10,427 nt of DNA from JAEYFP01 sp964566545 (GCA_964566545.1 CAZMIX010000071.1:1-10427); one strand, 5' to 3'. Positions 1-7,054 are shown, counted from the first letter of the stretch. Numbers and translations: made by a program. Notes: generated by a model not told the origin, from the sequence alone.

Positions 1-29
1 GTCTGGGTTCCGCTGCCCGTCTGGGTTCC
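1..29. repeat. 18-bp period repeat coding for TQTGSG units
   Basis: GTCTGGGTTCC occurs at 1-11 and again at 19-29, an 18-bp period that codes on the minus strand for repeated Thr-Gln-Thr-Gly-Ser-Gly linker units of the secreted protein. The array is cut by the window edge, so copy number is unknown. Confidence 0.6.
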
Positions 30-308
30 TGTGCAGCTTTTGCTTCCGTTCGTACCTGTAATACAAACCTTTCCATTTTGCAGAATTTGGCTCAGTTTGC
101 CGTTGCTGTTTCCATATACAACCTTTACATTGGACTTGGACAACAGAGAATTCAGATCCATCTTGCTTTGCGTATCACAGGAGGCAGTGACACAGGTATT
201 TGTATTGCAATTTATCATTTGCGTGTTGCAGGGAAGCCCGTTCGTAGTTCCTGCGCATACGGTCCCTACTAAAGTGGTGGTGAGTAATGCAGTGGATAAT
301 AAACTCAT
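1..308 (-). CDS. Secreted cysteine-rich protein, N-terminal part (runs off left edge)
   Basis: Reading the minus strand from an ATG at 308 gives an open frame to the window edge, about 102 residues with no stop. The start follows an AGAGG ribosome binding site 7 nt upstream; the next in-frame codon that matters further upstream is a stop at 339-341. Residues 1-20 form a hydrophobic signal-like segment ending VCA, which fits signal peptidase I cleavage, although the n-region lacks Lys/Arg. After it comes a Cys-, Asn- and Thr-rich stretch (Cys in LPCN, NCNTNTC, SCD), then a more ordinary stretch, then a Gly/Thr/Gln/Ser linker with TQTGSG repeats at the cut end. This design, an exported Cys-rich head followed by a low-complexity linker, resembles the N-termini of clostridial secreted CAP (YkwD-type) proteins, but the diagnostic domain would lie outside the window. 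The family is therefore a guess; that it is an exported protein gene is fairly well supported. Confidence 0.7.
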   Translation of the reverse strand, partial: MSLLSTALLTTTLVGTVCAGTTNGLPCNTQMINCNTNTCVTASCDTQSKMDLNSLLSKSNVKVVYGNSNGKLSQILQNGKVCITGTNGSKSCTGTQTGSGTQ

Positions 309-327
309 AATTTTTCCTCTCTTTCCT

Positions 328-369
328 TTTGTTACAAATTAATTAAATTTGTTACATATTTGTTACAAT
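328..369. promoter_or_regulatory. Three TTTGTTACA boxes at the start of the secreted-protein transcript
   Basis: The 9-mer TTTGTTACA occurs at 328-336, 348-356 and 359-367. The last two are 11 bp apart, one helical turn, and the first lies inside the near-palindrome TTTGTTACAAA. They sit between the predicted promoter (373-400, minus) and the ATG at 308, so they could be protein-binding sites overlapping or just downstream of the transcription start. The same 9-mer recurs once in the redox-operon promoter at 9529-9537. The binding factor is unknown. Confidence 0.4.
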
Positions 370-372
370 CAA

Positions 373-400
373 ATCATATCATACTTTCACAAAAAGTAAA
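373..400 (-). promoter_or_regulatory. Candidate promoter of the secreted cysteine-rich protein
   Basis: On the minus strand TTTACT (395-400) and TATGAT (373-378) are separated by 16 bp, a reasonable sigma-A layout. A second overlapping TATGAT lies at 378-383. The expected start near 366 would give a leader of about 58 nt. Confidence 0.45.
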
Positions 401-484
401 TCGGTAAATACTGGGATCCGTAGGGGGGTGGTGAGAAAGGGACGAAAAAGGCGGTCAAATATAAGAAAAACGCTTGCATGTTCC

Positions 485-513
485 TTGAAAATGGATTACT
501 ATATAAATATAAG
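485..513 (+). promoter_or_regulatory. Sigma-A type promoter of the FliD-like gene
   Basis: TTGAAA (485-490) and TATAAG (508-513) are 17 bp apart, with transcription expected near 520. I saw no sigma-D (sigma-28) type TAAA-N15-GCCGATA site upstream, which would have been the usual expectation for a late flagellar gene. Confidence 0.55.
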
Positions 514-530
514 AGTAGGTTATTATGCCC

Positions 531-592
531 TCGCATCTTAATTATAGTTTATTGCAATTAAGAAAAGGCAGAATTGATTTTGCCGGATGCGA
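531..592 (+). promoter_or_regulatory. Structured 5' leader of the FliD-like gene (three-way junction)
   Basis: Between the predicted transcription start (about 520) and the ribosome binding site (606-612), three stems can form together. The outer stem is TCGCATC (531-537) with GATGCGA (586-592). The first inner hairpin is TTAATT (538-543) with AATTAA (556-561), loop 12 nt. The second is GGCAGAA (567-573) with TTTTGCC (578-584), including one G-U pair, with a TTGA tetraloop. The nested arrangement is closed and compact and ends 13 nt before the Shine-Dalgarno. It does not match a riboswitch class I recognise. GGA motifs at 585-587, 600-602 and 608-610 would suit a CsrA-type regulator, which is speculation. 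Confidence 0.5.
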
Positions 593-619
593 ATTTCAAG
601 GAAGAAAGGAGGGGCTGGC

Positions 620-1924
620 ATGGCTAACATTGCTGCTTTAAATACTGTATACAACCATTTCATGACAACGTATGCGCCGTCGGGTACGAACACCAAGTAC
701 GATACCCATAAAAAAAGCGAGTTGCGTAATGTTTATAATTCCATTGTCAAACTAAACAAAGAATCCCCTCTGTTTCTAATCGATAGCAGCTCGCAGACAC
801 AGGAGTTTGCCGTCGGCTTAAAAGAAAGCAGCCGTACATTAAAAAATATTATTTCCTCTTTGTCGATTGACGGCGGCGCGGATCTGTTGAGTAAAAAAGC
901 GATCTCTTCCAGCAATGAGGATATTGTGACTGCCTCCTACACCGGTAAAATTGATGAATTTGAAGAAGTTCCTTCCTTTGAAATAGAAATAAAGCAGCTT
1001 GCGAAAAGCCAGCAGAACATCGGAAATTTCCTGCCGGAAAACGGAATGGATTTGAAATCAGACACGTATTCCTTCGATATTCATTCTCGTGGTATAGACT
1101 ATGAGTTTCAATTTAATATTAACGACGGCGACACGAACCGCCTCATCGAAGAAAAGCTTGCAAGGCTGATTTCCAAATCCAATATCGGCCTACAAGCATC
1201 AACGATCCATGACAACAATGGGAATATCGCGCTCAAGCTCGAATCTACCGAAACCGGCTTGCGCGAGGACGCTGAGACGCTGTTTCATGTCTCGGATAAT
1301 AAGACAAGTAAAAAAACCGGCGCTGTCGATTACTTTGGTATCAATCGTACCAATCAATACCCTTGCAATTCTTCTTTTATATTAAATGGAGAGGAGCGAA
1401 ACACACTTTCTAACCGCTTCACGATTGATCAGGCATTCGAACTCTCGTTGAACGGAGTCAGCCCGAAAGGAGAGCCGTCTTCTATTGGCTTAAAAACGGA
1501 CATCGAATCAATTACGGAAAATATCAGCTCCCTTGTTGAGGGCTATAATTCGTTTCTGCAGAAAACGGCGGCCTATTTAGACAGACAGCCTTATTCGGAA
1601 AGGGTGATTCAAGAGATGACTAATATCTCCTCTCTCTATGGAAATGATTTGGAATCGATCGGACTTCTTGTCGAAGATGACGGACACATTTCTCTTGACA
1701 AAAACCTGCTGCAGCAAACGGCACAGGAGGAAGATGCACTCGACCGTTTCAAGAGCATCAGAAGCTTTACCGGAAATATACTCAACAAGACTAATCAGAT
1801 TTCATTGAATCCGATGCAGTATGCGCAAAAGACAATTGTTGCCTATAAAAATCCGGGGCACTCCTCTGCGAGTCCCTATATTACGAGTAATTACAGCGGT
1901 ATGATGTTTAGCAGCTATTGTTAG
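620..1924 (+). CDS. fliD: Non-canonical FliD-like flagellar filament capping protein
   Basis: A 434-residue protein. I place the start at the ATG at 620, where AAGGAGG stands 7 nt upstream; an upstream ATG at 587 lies inside the leader stem and has no comparable site. FliD (HAP2) caps the growing filament and helps flagellin polymerise outside the cell. The family call rests on the middle part, where a segment with INDGDTNRLIEEK, then GLQASTI, then ALKLESTETG matches the usual FliD pattern of a short helix followed by sV-type strands and an x-S-x-x-TG turn. It also rests on the C-terminal part, with VEGYNSFLQKT and GLLVEDDGHISLDKN, typical of the FliD C-terminal domain. The usual N-terminal GLDT-type motif is missing; the protein instead opens with MANIAALNTVYNHF and an alpha-helical conserved-looking region, and it ends in Tyr-Cys. 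It faces a Maf glycosyltransferase operon, which supports a flagellar role. It could instead be a FliD paralogue with another surface function. Confidence 0.75.
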   Translation: MANIAALNTVYNHFMTTYAPSGTNTKYDTHKKSELRNVYNSIVKLNKESPLFLIDSSSQTQEFAVGLKESSRTLKNIISSLSIDGGADLLSKKAISSSNEDIVTASYTGKIDEFEEVPSFEIEIKQLAKSQQNIGNFLPENGMDLKSDTYSFDIHSRGIDYEFQFNINDGDTNRLIEEKLARLISKSNIGLQASTIHDNNGNIALKLESTETGLREDAETLFHVSDNKTSKKTGAVDYFGINRTNQYPCNSSFILNGEERNTLSNRFTIDQAFELSLNGVSPKGEPSSIGLKTDIESITENISSLVEGYNSFLQKTAAYLDRQPYSERVIQEMTNISSLYGNDLESIGLLVEDDGHISLDKNLLQQTAQEEDALDRFKSIRSFTGNILNKTNQISLNPMQYAQKTIVAYKNPGHSSASPYITSNYSGMMFSSYC

Positions 1925-1931
1925 AGATAAC

Positions 1932-2294
1932 CTATCTATACAATGCTGCGGTCTGCTCCAGAGTTTTTAAAAAGGGCAGAATACCGCTGTCCATAATGGT
2001 TGCCGCATGACGGTAGTTTTTGGAAAGCATTGCATCGCTCAAATTCAGCACTTCACGGTTAATCTCTTCCTTATCGATGACAGTATTTTCCTCATTAATC
2101 AGATCCATCGTGGCATTAAACGTCTCAATCATGAAATTCAGACCCTCAATAACCTGATTTAAATACTCCTGTGTATCCTCTTTTTCTTTTCCATTCAGCT
2201 CCTCAATAACCGCTTCCATGCTTGGAATTAATTTTTTTAAATATTCATCTGCCATTTTCAGCGCTTCCATCTGCTGCACTCTAATATCTTCCAT
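1932..2294 (-). CDS. Small acidic helical protein of unknown function, last gene of the glycan operon
   Basis: A 120-residue protein. The start is the ATG at 2294, preceded by AGGAG with 8 nt spacing; longer in-frame starts at 2312 (ATG) and 2318 (TTG) lack such a site. The sequence has no Cys, is rich in Glu, Met, Leu and Asn, and looks almost wholly alpha-helical, with amphipathic stretches around residues 5-35 and 45-70 and a conserved-looking tail (LSDAMLSKNYRHAATIMDSGILPFL). There is no signal peptide or membrane segment, so it should be cytosolic. Size, helicity and position between a Maf gene cluster and a FliD-like gene make a FliS/FliT-like chaperone or a Maf accessory protein conceivable. 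No diagnostic motif shows this, and the function is unassigned. It lies 111 bp downstream of the glf-like gene in the same direction. Its stop is 7 bp from the stop of the converging FliD-like gene. Confidence 0.75.
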   Translation of the reverse strand: MEDIRVQQMEALKMADEYLKKLIPSMEAVIEELNGKEKEDTQEYLNQVIEGLNFMIETFNATMDLINEENTVIDKEEINREVLNLSDAMLSKNYRHAATIMDSGILPFLKTLEQTAALYR

Positions 2295-2405
2295 TTTATT
2301 CTCTCCTCGCATCCGCAATCAACCCGGGCCTGCACGTTTTCTTTGCTCACCGGACGGTAAAGTACGTCTCTACTATTCATTTATCGGAAAGGTTCCCGCA
2401 TTCCT

Positions 2406-3542
2406 TTAGTTCTTATTTTGCTGTCCGGCTGCGGCCTCAAGAGCACGCGCGACAACCTGATGCATGTCGTAGTATTTATATTCGCCGAGCCTGCCGCCAA
2501 AAATCACATTTTCCTCGGCATCCGCCAGCACTTTGTATTTTTCAAACAGCGTATTGTTTTTTTCATCGTTCATCGGATAATACGGCTCATCGCCCATTTT
2601 CCATGCCGCCGAATACTCTCTCGTGATGACTGTTTTCTCCTGCGTGCCAAACTCAAAATGCTTGTGCTCAATGATACGCGTATATGGCACCTCGTATTCC
2701 GTATAATTTACAACCGCATTTCCCTGAAAATTACCCATATCCAGCATTTCCGTCTCAAACCGCAGACTCCTATATTCCAGCTCGCCAAATCGATATTCAA
2801 AAAATTCGTCAATCATGCCCGTAAATACAATTTTCTCTGCAAGCGCCTGATAGCCCGCTCTATCCGAAAAAAAATCCGCCTTTAATCTCACATCGATTCC
2901 AGTCAGCATTTTTTCAATGATCTTCGTATAGCCACCCTTAGGAATCCCCTGATAACCATCATTAAAATAATTGTTGTCATAGGTAAAGCGAACCGGAAGG
3001 CGTTTAATAATAAACGACGGCAGCTCGATCGCGCGCTTTCCCCACTGCTTTTCCGTATAACCCTTAATTAATTTTTCATAAATATCCTTTCCTACCAGAC
3101 GAATCGCCTGCTCCTCCAGATTCTTCGGTTCTGCCGTCGCATCCCCTTCACAACCGGTTTCCTTCAACGCGGAAGCCTTCTGCTCCTCTATTTTCATTTT
3201 GGCCTCAAGCGGAGTCTTGACACCCCAAAGCGCATGAAACGTGTTCATATTGAACGGAAGGTTATAAAGCTCATCGCGATAACGCGCCACCGGTGAATTC
3301 GTGTAGCGATTAAACTCAACAAATGAATTCATATAATCCCACACGGCCTTATCACTCGTATGAAAAATATGAGCGCCGTACACATGAACATTAATGCCCT
3401 CGGTTTCCACCGTGTAAACATTGCCGCCGATATGGCTTCTTTTGTCGATGACAAGGCACTTTTTTCCCGCCTTACTCATCTCGTATGCAAAAATCGAGCC
3501 GAACAAACCGGCTCCTACAATCAGATAATCATACTGCTTCAT
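2406..3542 (-). CDS. glf: UDP-galactopyranose mutase
   Basis: A 378-residue flavoenzyme that interconverts UDP-galactopyranose and UDP-galactofuranose in the cytosol, providing galactofuranose for surface glycans. The FAD-binding Rossmann motif GAGLFG is at residues 10-15 and the following acidic VIDKR with HIGGN is present. Family signatures follow in order: YGAHIFHT, the GYTEKQWGK block, the NYFNDGYQGIPKGGY substrate-loop block, FTGMIDEFF, YTRIIEHKHF and, at the C-terminal end, the FAD-contacting GRLGEYKYYDM block. The length is normal for the bacterial family. The start at 3542 has AAGGAA 7 nt upstream. It lies 42 bp after the Maf gene in the same direction, so the two are probably co-transcribed. 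The 111 bp between its stop and the next gene contain no strong terminator that I can see. Confidence in the enzyme is high; which glycan uses its product is not shown. Confidence 0.95.
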   Translation of the reverse strand: MKQYDYLIVGAGLFGSIFAYEMSKAGKKCLVIDKRSHIGGNVYTVETEGINVHVYGAHIFHTSDKAVWDYMNSFVEFNRYTNSPVARYRDELYNLPFNMNTFHALWGVKTPLEAKMKIEEQKASALKETGCEGDATAEPKNLEEQAIRLVGKDIYEKLIKGYTEKQWGKRAIELPSFIIKRLPVRFTYDNNYFNDGYQGIPKGGYTKIIEKMLTGIDVRLKADFFSDRAGYQALAEKIVFTGMIDEFFEYRFGELEYRSLRFETEMLDMGNFQGNAVVNYTEYEVPYTRIIEHKHFEFGTQEKTVITREYSAAWKMGDEPYYPMNDEKNNTLFEKYKVLADAEENVIFGGRLGEYKYYDMHQVVARALEAAAGQQNKN

Positions 3543-3584
3543 TGGTTTATTCCTTTTCCTATTATATTTGCGGTATCTCCGCAG

Positions 3585-5315
3585 CTATTCCCGATGCGTT
3601 TCAGCGATTACATCCCGCAGCATGCAATACTTCATGCCCGCAATATACGCCCCGCCCTCGGTCGCATTGATAAATTCCGGCAGCTCTTCCTGCGGCAATT
3701 CAACGGCTGCCTGTGCGATCCTGTTTTCGAACCATTGGCGGTACATTTCCATCGCCTGTGTCGTATAGACTTCGCCGCCATCCGATGCCTTTACGGGAAT
3801 GAGCCCAGTTAGATCTCCCAACAGTTCCCGTCGTCCGGCGCCTGCCGCATGAAGCTTATTTCCAGTATAAGCCAAGTCCAACCCTATGGCAATCATTCTT
3901 TTCGCGCCAAGGCGCAATGCGATATCAAATGCGATTGTCGCAACCGAACCGCCCGTCATATATGTCCGATAGCCGTGCTCTTTCGCATAACGCTCGGCTT
4001 CTTCAAATTCCTTCTGACAAATGAGATATGCCGATCCCTGATAATTTTCGGCAAGCCGTCTGCAAGCCGTAGATGCAATCAGCAGCGGCACGCTTTCCTT
4101 CTCCAATCCCGCAAGCTGCGCATAAATCCTCTCCGACGCATCCAAAAACACCGCATAATCCGGTCTGATCCCTTCGGAAAGCAGCTTTCGAAATGCCGTC
4201 CCGACCACAATGATTACCGCATTTTTCGGCTTTTCTTTCAGCATCGCAATATTTTTATCCAAAGAGGGGCCTGCCGCCACAAGATACACCTCTTTCCCAT
4301 CTATTTTATCTTTTAGCTCACCGATATCATACCCGCAATTTTTAATATTATTTCGGAAATTGGAAAGCATCTCGCCGCGCTGGTTGCGAATGGAACTATC
4401 CTGCACGAATAGCTCTTCCATCCGCTTCTTAACAGCATCCTGAGAAATATTCCGAAGGGACGGATAATGAATGACAGGAGCTTCAGAAGTACTCTGAAGG
4501 CTCTCCATAAAAAGCAAGAAATCCGGGTCATAAACAAGGCGCAGCTCCCTTTGCAGCAGCGGAACAAAATTTGTCGCCTGCATCGCAAATACAAGCATAT
4601 TCAAATCATTTTCATATACGGTGATCGGCACGCCGCCCCGACATTCCGCATAAAGGGTGCGGACATGATAGCCAAGCCCAATCCCGTAAATGCGGTACTG
4701 TGTTTTTCTCTCCTCGTAATAATTCGAAACAAGCAGACGTGCCTCTAAAAGCGGGCTGTCGTTACTGTGAAAATAATACGAACCATTTTTATCTGTGACC
4801 TTCAAGGTCGGAACGCCCTGAGAGGTCTGCTCCAACTCGTAGGTGCAATGCCTTCCTCGGTCTGTAAAAGACAGCAGCGGCTTATCACCGCGCCGGGCTC
4901 TAAGCTGACTCGCAAGTGCAGGCTGCTTTATCTCCAGATAATCAAGATTGGTTTGGAAGTGATCTAAAAATAACGGTTCTTCCTCCTGCGCCCGGATGAT
5001 CTCCTGCAAAGAATAGAGCAGAGGCAGCACCCGCAGCTTTAGCAGATCTGACAGCAGCACATAGTCCTTCTGCTCCTGCGCCCGCATGAGCACATTCAGC
5101 ATATCCGCAATATCGGCTTCGTCCACAATCGTACCGTGGGCGTTAAAATAATTCTTCTCAGCAAAAAAAGTCCCCACAAGGGCAGAGAAATTCTGTACCC
5201 ACGCAGGGAACAACCGATCCCCCCTGTTAAAATTCTGTTTACAAAACAGCAGAATCATATAATTAACAAGGTCAATTGCCTCTATATTTTTTTGGAAAAT
5301 TTCTTTTGCGTTCAT
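3585..5315 (-). CDS. Maf family (DUF115, MptE-like) motility-associated glycosyltransferase
   Basis: A 576-residue cytosolic protein of the motility accessory factor family, whose studied members transfer nonulosonic acids (pseudaminic or legionaminic type) onto flagellin. The central DUF115/MptE-like domain is clear: EVYLVAAGPSLDKN at about 342-355, VVGTAF near 371, RPDYAVFLDAS near 384-394, and the conserved GGSVATIAFDIALRLGAKR region (455-473) running into IGLDLAYTGNKLHA (477-490). An N-terminal region has a separate Rossmann-like IYGIGLGYH at 209-217 and a helical head. The start at 5315 has GGAAGGA about 12 nt upstream, a longish spacing, but no better start is seen. It lies 24 bp downstream of the hydrolase gene and upstream of glf. 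A cytidylyltransferase for nonulosonic acids in the same operon and a FliD-like gene just beyond fit flagellin glycosylation. Acceptor and sugar are inferred. Confidence 0.88.
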   Translation of the reverse strand: MNAKEIFQKNIEAIDLVNYMILLFCKQNFNRGDRLFPAWVQNFSALVGTFFAEKNYFNAHGTIVDEADIADMLNVLMRAQEQKDYVLLSDLLKLRVLPLLYSLQEIIRAQEEEPLFLDHFQTNLDYLEIKQPALASQLRARRGDKPLLSFTDRGRHCTYELEQTSQGVPTLKVTDKNGSYYFHSNDSPLLEARLLVSNYYEERKTQYRIYGIGLGYHVRTLYAECRGGVPITVYENDLNMLVFAMQATNFVPLLQRELRLVYDPDFLLFMESLQSTSEAPVIHYPSLRNISQDAVKKRMEELFVQDSSIRNQRGEMLSNFRNNIKNCGYDIGELKDKIDGKEVYLVAAGPSLDKNIAMLKEKPKNAVIIVVGTAFRKLLSEGIRPDYAVFLDASERIYAQLAGLEKESVPLLIASTACRRLAENYQGSAYLICQKEFEEAERYAKEHGYRTYMTGGSVATIAFDIALRLGAKRMIAIGLDLAYTGNKLHAAGAGRRELLGDLTGLIPVKASDGGEVYTTQAMEMYRQWFENRIAQAAVELPQEELPEFINATEGGAYIAGMKYCMLRDVIAETHRE

Positions 5316-5339
5316 CGATCGTCTGCGTCCTTCCCCGGG

Positions 5340-5861
5340 CTATACGATTTTTATCTGACACATTTTCATCGCTTCCAGTGCGTTTTCGTGACTCTTTTGC
5401 GTTACTCCCGCACAGCACGCAGAATCAACGATAATCGGTATTTCAGGCACAGCCGCCTTTAAAATCAGCGCGTTGGAAATGACACAAATATCTGTGCAAA
5501 GTCCAACAAGCGTAATGTCCTCAATATCCTCTTCCTCGCTCCAAAGCTGCACCGCTTCCCCCAGCTCCATCGAGCCAAAAGTGTATTTTTCGAATAGTTG
5601 TCTGTCCGTTGTGTACTTTCGCAGTTCCTCTGCAATCTGCCAGCCTTCACTTTCCCTAATACAGTGGGATACCGGAAGGTTCCTGCCCTCCTGCGTCTCC
5701 ATATAATCAGCGCCATGCGTGTCCATCGTAAAAACGACCTCTCCCGGAAAACCCTCTATTTTCTCTATGACCTTTGGAAGCACCGACACAGCCTCCGGCG
5801 TTCCCAGCTCACCATCAATAAAATCCTTTTGCATATCCACAACAACTAATAATTTTTTCAT
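5340..5861 (-). CDS. Isochorismatase-family cysteine hydrolase, nicotinamidase-like
   Basis: A 173-residue cytosolic hydrolase. The start is the ATG at 5861, with GAGGAG 5 nt upstream; upstream ATG codons lie inside or next to the end of the preceding gene. The Asp-Lys-Cys triad of the family is visible: D9 in VVDMQKDF, K92 in FEKYTFGS, and C126 in GLCTDICV. A nicotinamidase-type metal site is also suggested by D47 and H49 in MDTH and H66 in PVSHC. The family hydrolyses amides or vinyl ethers; with these residues nicotinamide to nicotinate is the best guess, but the protein is shorter than classical PncA enzymes and the substrate is not proven. It starts 10 bp after the cytidylyltransferase gene and ends 24 bp before the Maf gene, so it is embedded in a glycan operon, an unexpected place for NAD salvage. 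Confidence 0.88.
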   Translation of the reverse strand: MKKLLVVVDMQKDFIDGELGTPEAVSVLPKVIEKIEGFPGEVVFTMDTHGADYMETQEGRNLPVSHCIRESEGWQIAEELRKYTTDRQLFEKYTFGSMELGEAVQLWSEEEDIEDITLVGLCTDICVISNALILKAAVPEIPIIVDSACCAGVTQKSHENALEAMKMCQIKIV

Positions 5862-5871
5862 TGCCACTCCT

Positions 5872-6975
5872 CTATCTTTCCAAAAAGCATTCATAAAGCC
5901 AGTTCCGATCCAGCATTTTATCATCTACATAATAATCGGCATTCGGCTTACCAAAATGAAGCTCGTGATAGCGAAGTCCCCAGTCTCTCATCTGCTGCTC
6001 GGTCACCTTTCGCCAGTCGATGCCTGTCACATAGCCGCGCGCGGTAAACAGGATGATTTCATTTCCCCACTCATACAACCGGTTGATAACTTCTATCATT
6101 TCCCGGTTAGGCGACGCCGCATCATAATCGAGTCCGCTTCGAAACCCTGCAATCACACCGTCGATATCAAACACAAACCGCTTGCCGCCATTTTTGATTC
6201 TCAAGAATTCTTCAGCTTTTTTGAATTCCTCCTCCGTATCGATATCAAAATTCTCCTTCATCCGATAGCCCATGATTTTTTTTCCGGACATGGAATGCTG
6301 CTTTGTGATGACCTCTGTCCTGATCACGTCGATGCAGGCATTTTGGTAATACGCCTTTGGAAGCTGCTGGCGAGGCATATTGTAGCATTCCTCGATCTCA
6401 GTGATCAGCGGACGAAGTATGCTAAAATCGGAGCCGGCCGTTTGCGAAGCCCCGGCTTTACATTCGCCGTTTGCCTGCTGCCCCGCAGGATCCTTTTCCT
6501 CGCACAGCCACATTTTATAAGGAATCTCCTTCGCGGGTGCGATGCAGCGCATGGAATCGATCGTTTCATCCGCAAGCATCTGCCCGATCATCCTGTCGAT
6601 ATCCTCCACATCCCTGATCGGATAGGTCGGACGAAGCTGCACGACCAGCTCTGGAATGTAATTTTCTTCTTGTTCGAGGAATGTCAGCGCATGATAAAAC
6701 ACGTCATAATCGAGTGCCGTATCCGTCGCATATTCGGCAGGTCTCAGGAAAGGGACTTGTGCTCCATACTCCTTTGCAATCTGCGCATATGTTTCGCTGT
6801 CCGTGCTGACGATGACGCGACTGATATAACGCGACCGCTTCGCATGTTCGATCGAATATGCGAGCATCGGCTTCCCGTCAATCAGACGGATATTTTTATC
6901 AACGACGCTTTTCGAGCCGCTCCTCGCCGGAATGACCGCCAGTATTTTTCTTCCTTTCTGTCCCTCGTCTATCAT
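5872..6975 (-). CDS. Acylneuraminate cytidylyltransferase fused to a HAD phosphatase domain
   Basis: A 367-residue two-domain protein. Residues about 10-255 match CMP-sialic-acid-type synthetases (NeuA/PseF class), with the nucleotide-binding IPARSGSKSVVDKNIR at 15-30, VIVSTDSE at 54-61, VVQLRPTYPIR at 111-121 and NFDIDTEEEF at 242-251. Such enzymes charge a nonulosonic acid with CTP. Residues about 265-367 are a small HAD phosphatase: FDIDGV (269-274, nucleophile Asp269 and Asp271), TARG (311-314) and KPNADYYVDDK (343-353). This resembles capsule-locus HAD proteins of the EcbF/BcbF kind. A low-complexity insert rich in Ala, Gly, Gln and Cys (about 162-183) interrupts the first domain between the WLC and SILRPL segments. 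The start at 6975 has GGAGG 5 nt upstream. It is the first gene of the operon, followed after 10 bp by the hydrolase. The synthetase is secure at class level; the exact sugar is open. Confidence 0.9.
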   Translation of the reverse strand: MIDEGQKGRKILAVIPARSGSKSVVDKNIRLIDGKPMLAYSIEHAKRSRYISRVIVSTDSETYAQIAKEYGAQVPFLRPAEYATDTALDYDVFYHALTFLEQEENYIPELVVQLRPTYPIRDVEDIDRMIGQMLADETIDSMRCIAPAKEIPYKMWLCEEKDPAGQQANGECKAGASQTAGSDFSILRPLITEIEECYNMPRQQLPKAYYQNACIDVIRTEVITKQHSMSGKKIMGYRMKENFDIDTEEEFKKAEEFLRIKNGGKRFVFDIDGVIAGFRSGLDYDAASPNREMIEVINRLYEWGNEIILFTARGYVTGIDWRKVTEQQMRDWGLRYHELHFGKPNADYYVDDKMLDRNWLYECFLER

Positions 6976-6989
6976 GCGTTCCTCCGAAT

Positions 6990-7008
6990 CGCCGGTGTCA
7001 GACCGGCG
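6990..7008 (-). promoter_or_regulatory. GC-rich hairpin just upstream of the ribosome binding site of the cytidylyltransferase gene
   Basis: A perfect 7-bp stem, CGCCGGT (6990-6996) with ACCGGCG (7002-7008), closes a 5-nt loop. In the minus-strand mRNA it lies 4 nt before the GGAGG site (6981-6985). It has no U-tract, so it is not a terminator; it could stabilise the 5' end or influence ribosome loading. Confidence 0.5.
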
Positions 7009-7054
7009 TGTTTATCAATTCAGGCCGTCGTTTGCGCAACCGCCTGCCAAATAT

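Noticed and set aside
31..342. Plus-strand frame rich in Phe, Leu, Val and Pro at the left edge
   Set aside because: It is the antisense of the secreted Cys-rich gene and has no ribosome binding site of its own; its hydrophobic look comes from the opposite strand.
502..507. TATAAA as the -10 box of the FliD-like gene
   Set aside because: It is only 11 bp from the TTGAAA -35; TATAAG at 508-513 has the proper 17-bp spacing.
587..619. Earlier ATG at 587 for the FliD-like gene
   Set aside because: It lies within the leader stem without a ribosome binding site; the ATG at 620 has AAGGAGG at ideal distance.
531..619. Known c-di-GMP riboswitch in the FliD-like leader
   Set aside because: The conserved GEMM core elements are not visible and the stem plan differs, so I list it only as an unclassified structured leader.
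1922..1940. Possible terminator between the two convergent genes
   Set aside because: Only a 4-bp A/T-rich pairing with no U-tract is available.
2295..2405. Separate promoter or terminator between glf and the small helical gene
   Set aside because: Only short weak pairings and no convincing -35/-10 pair; treated as a plain intergenic spacer within the operon.
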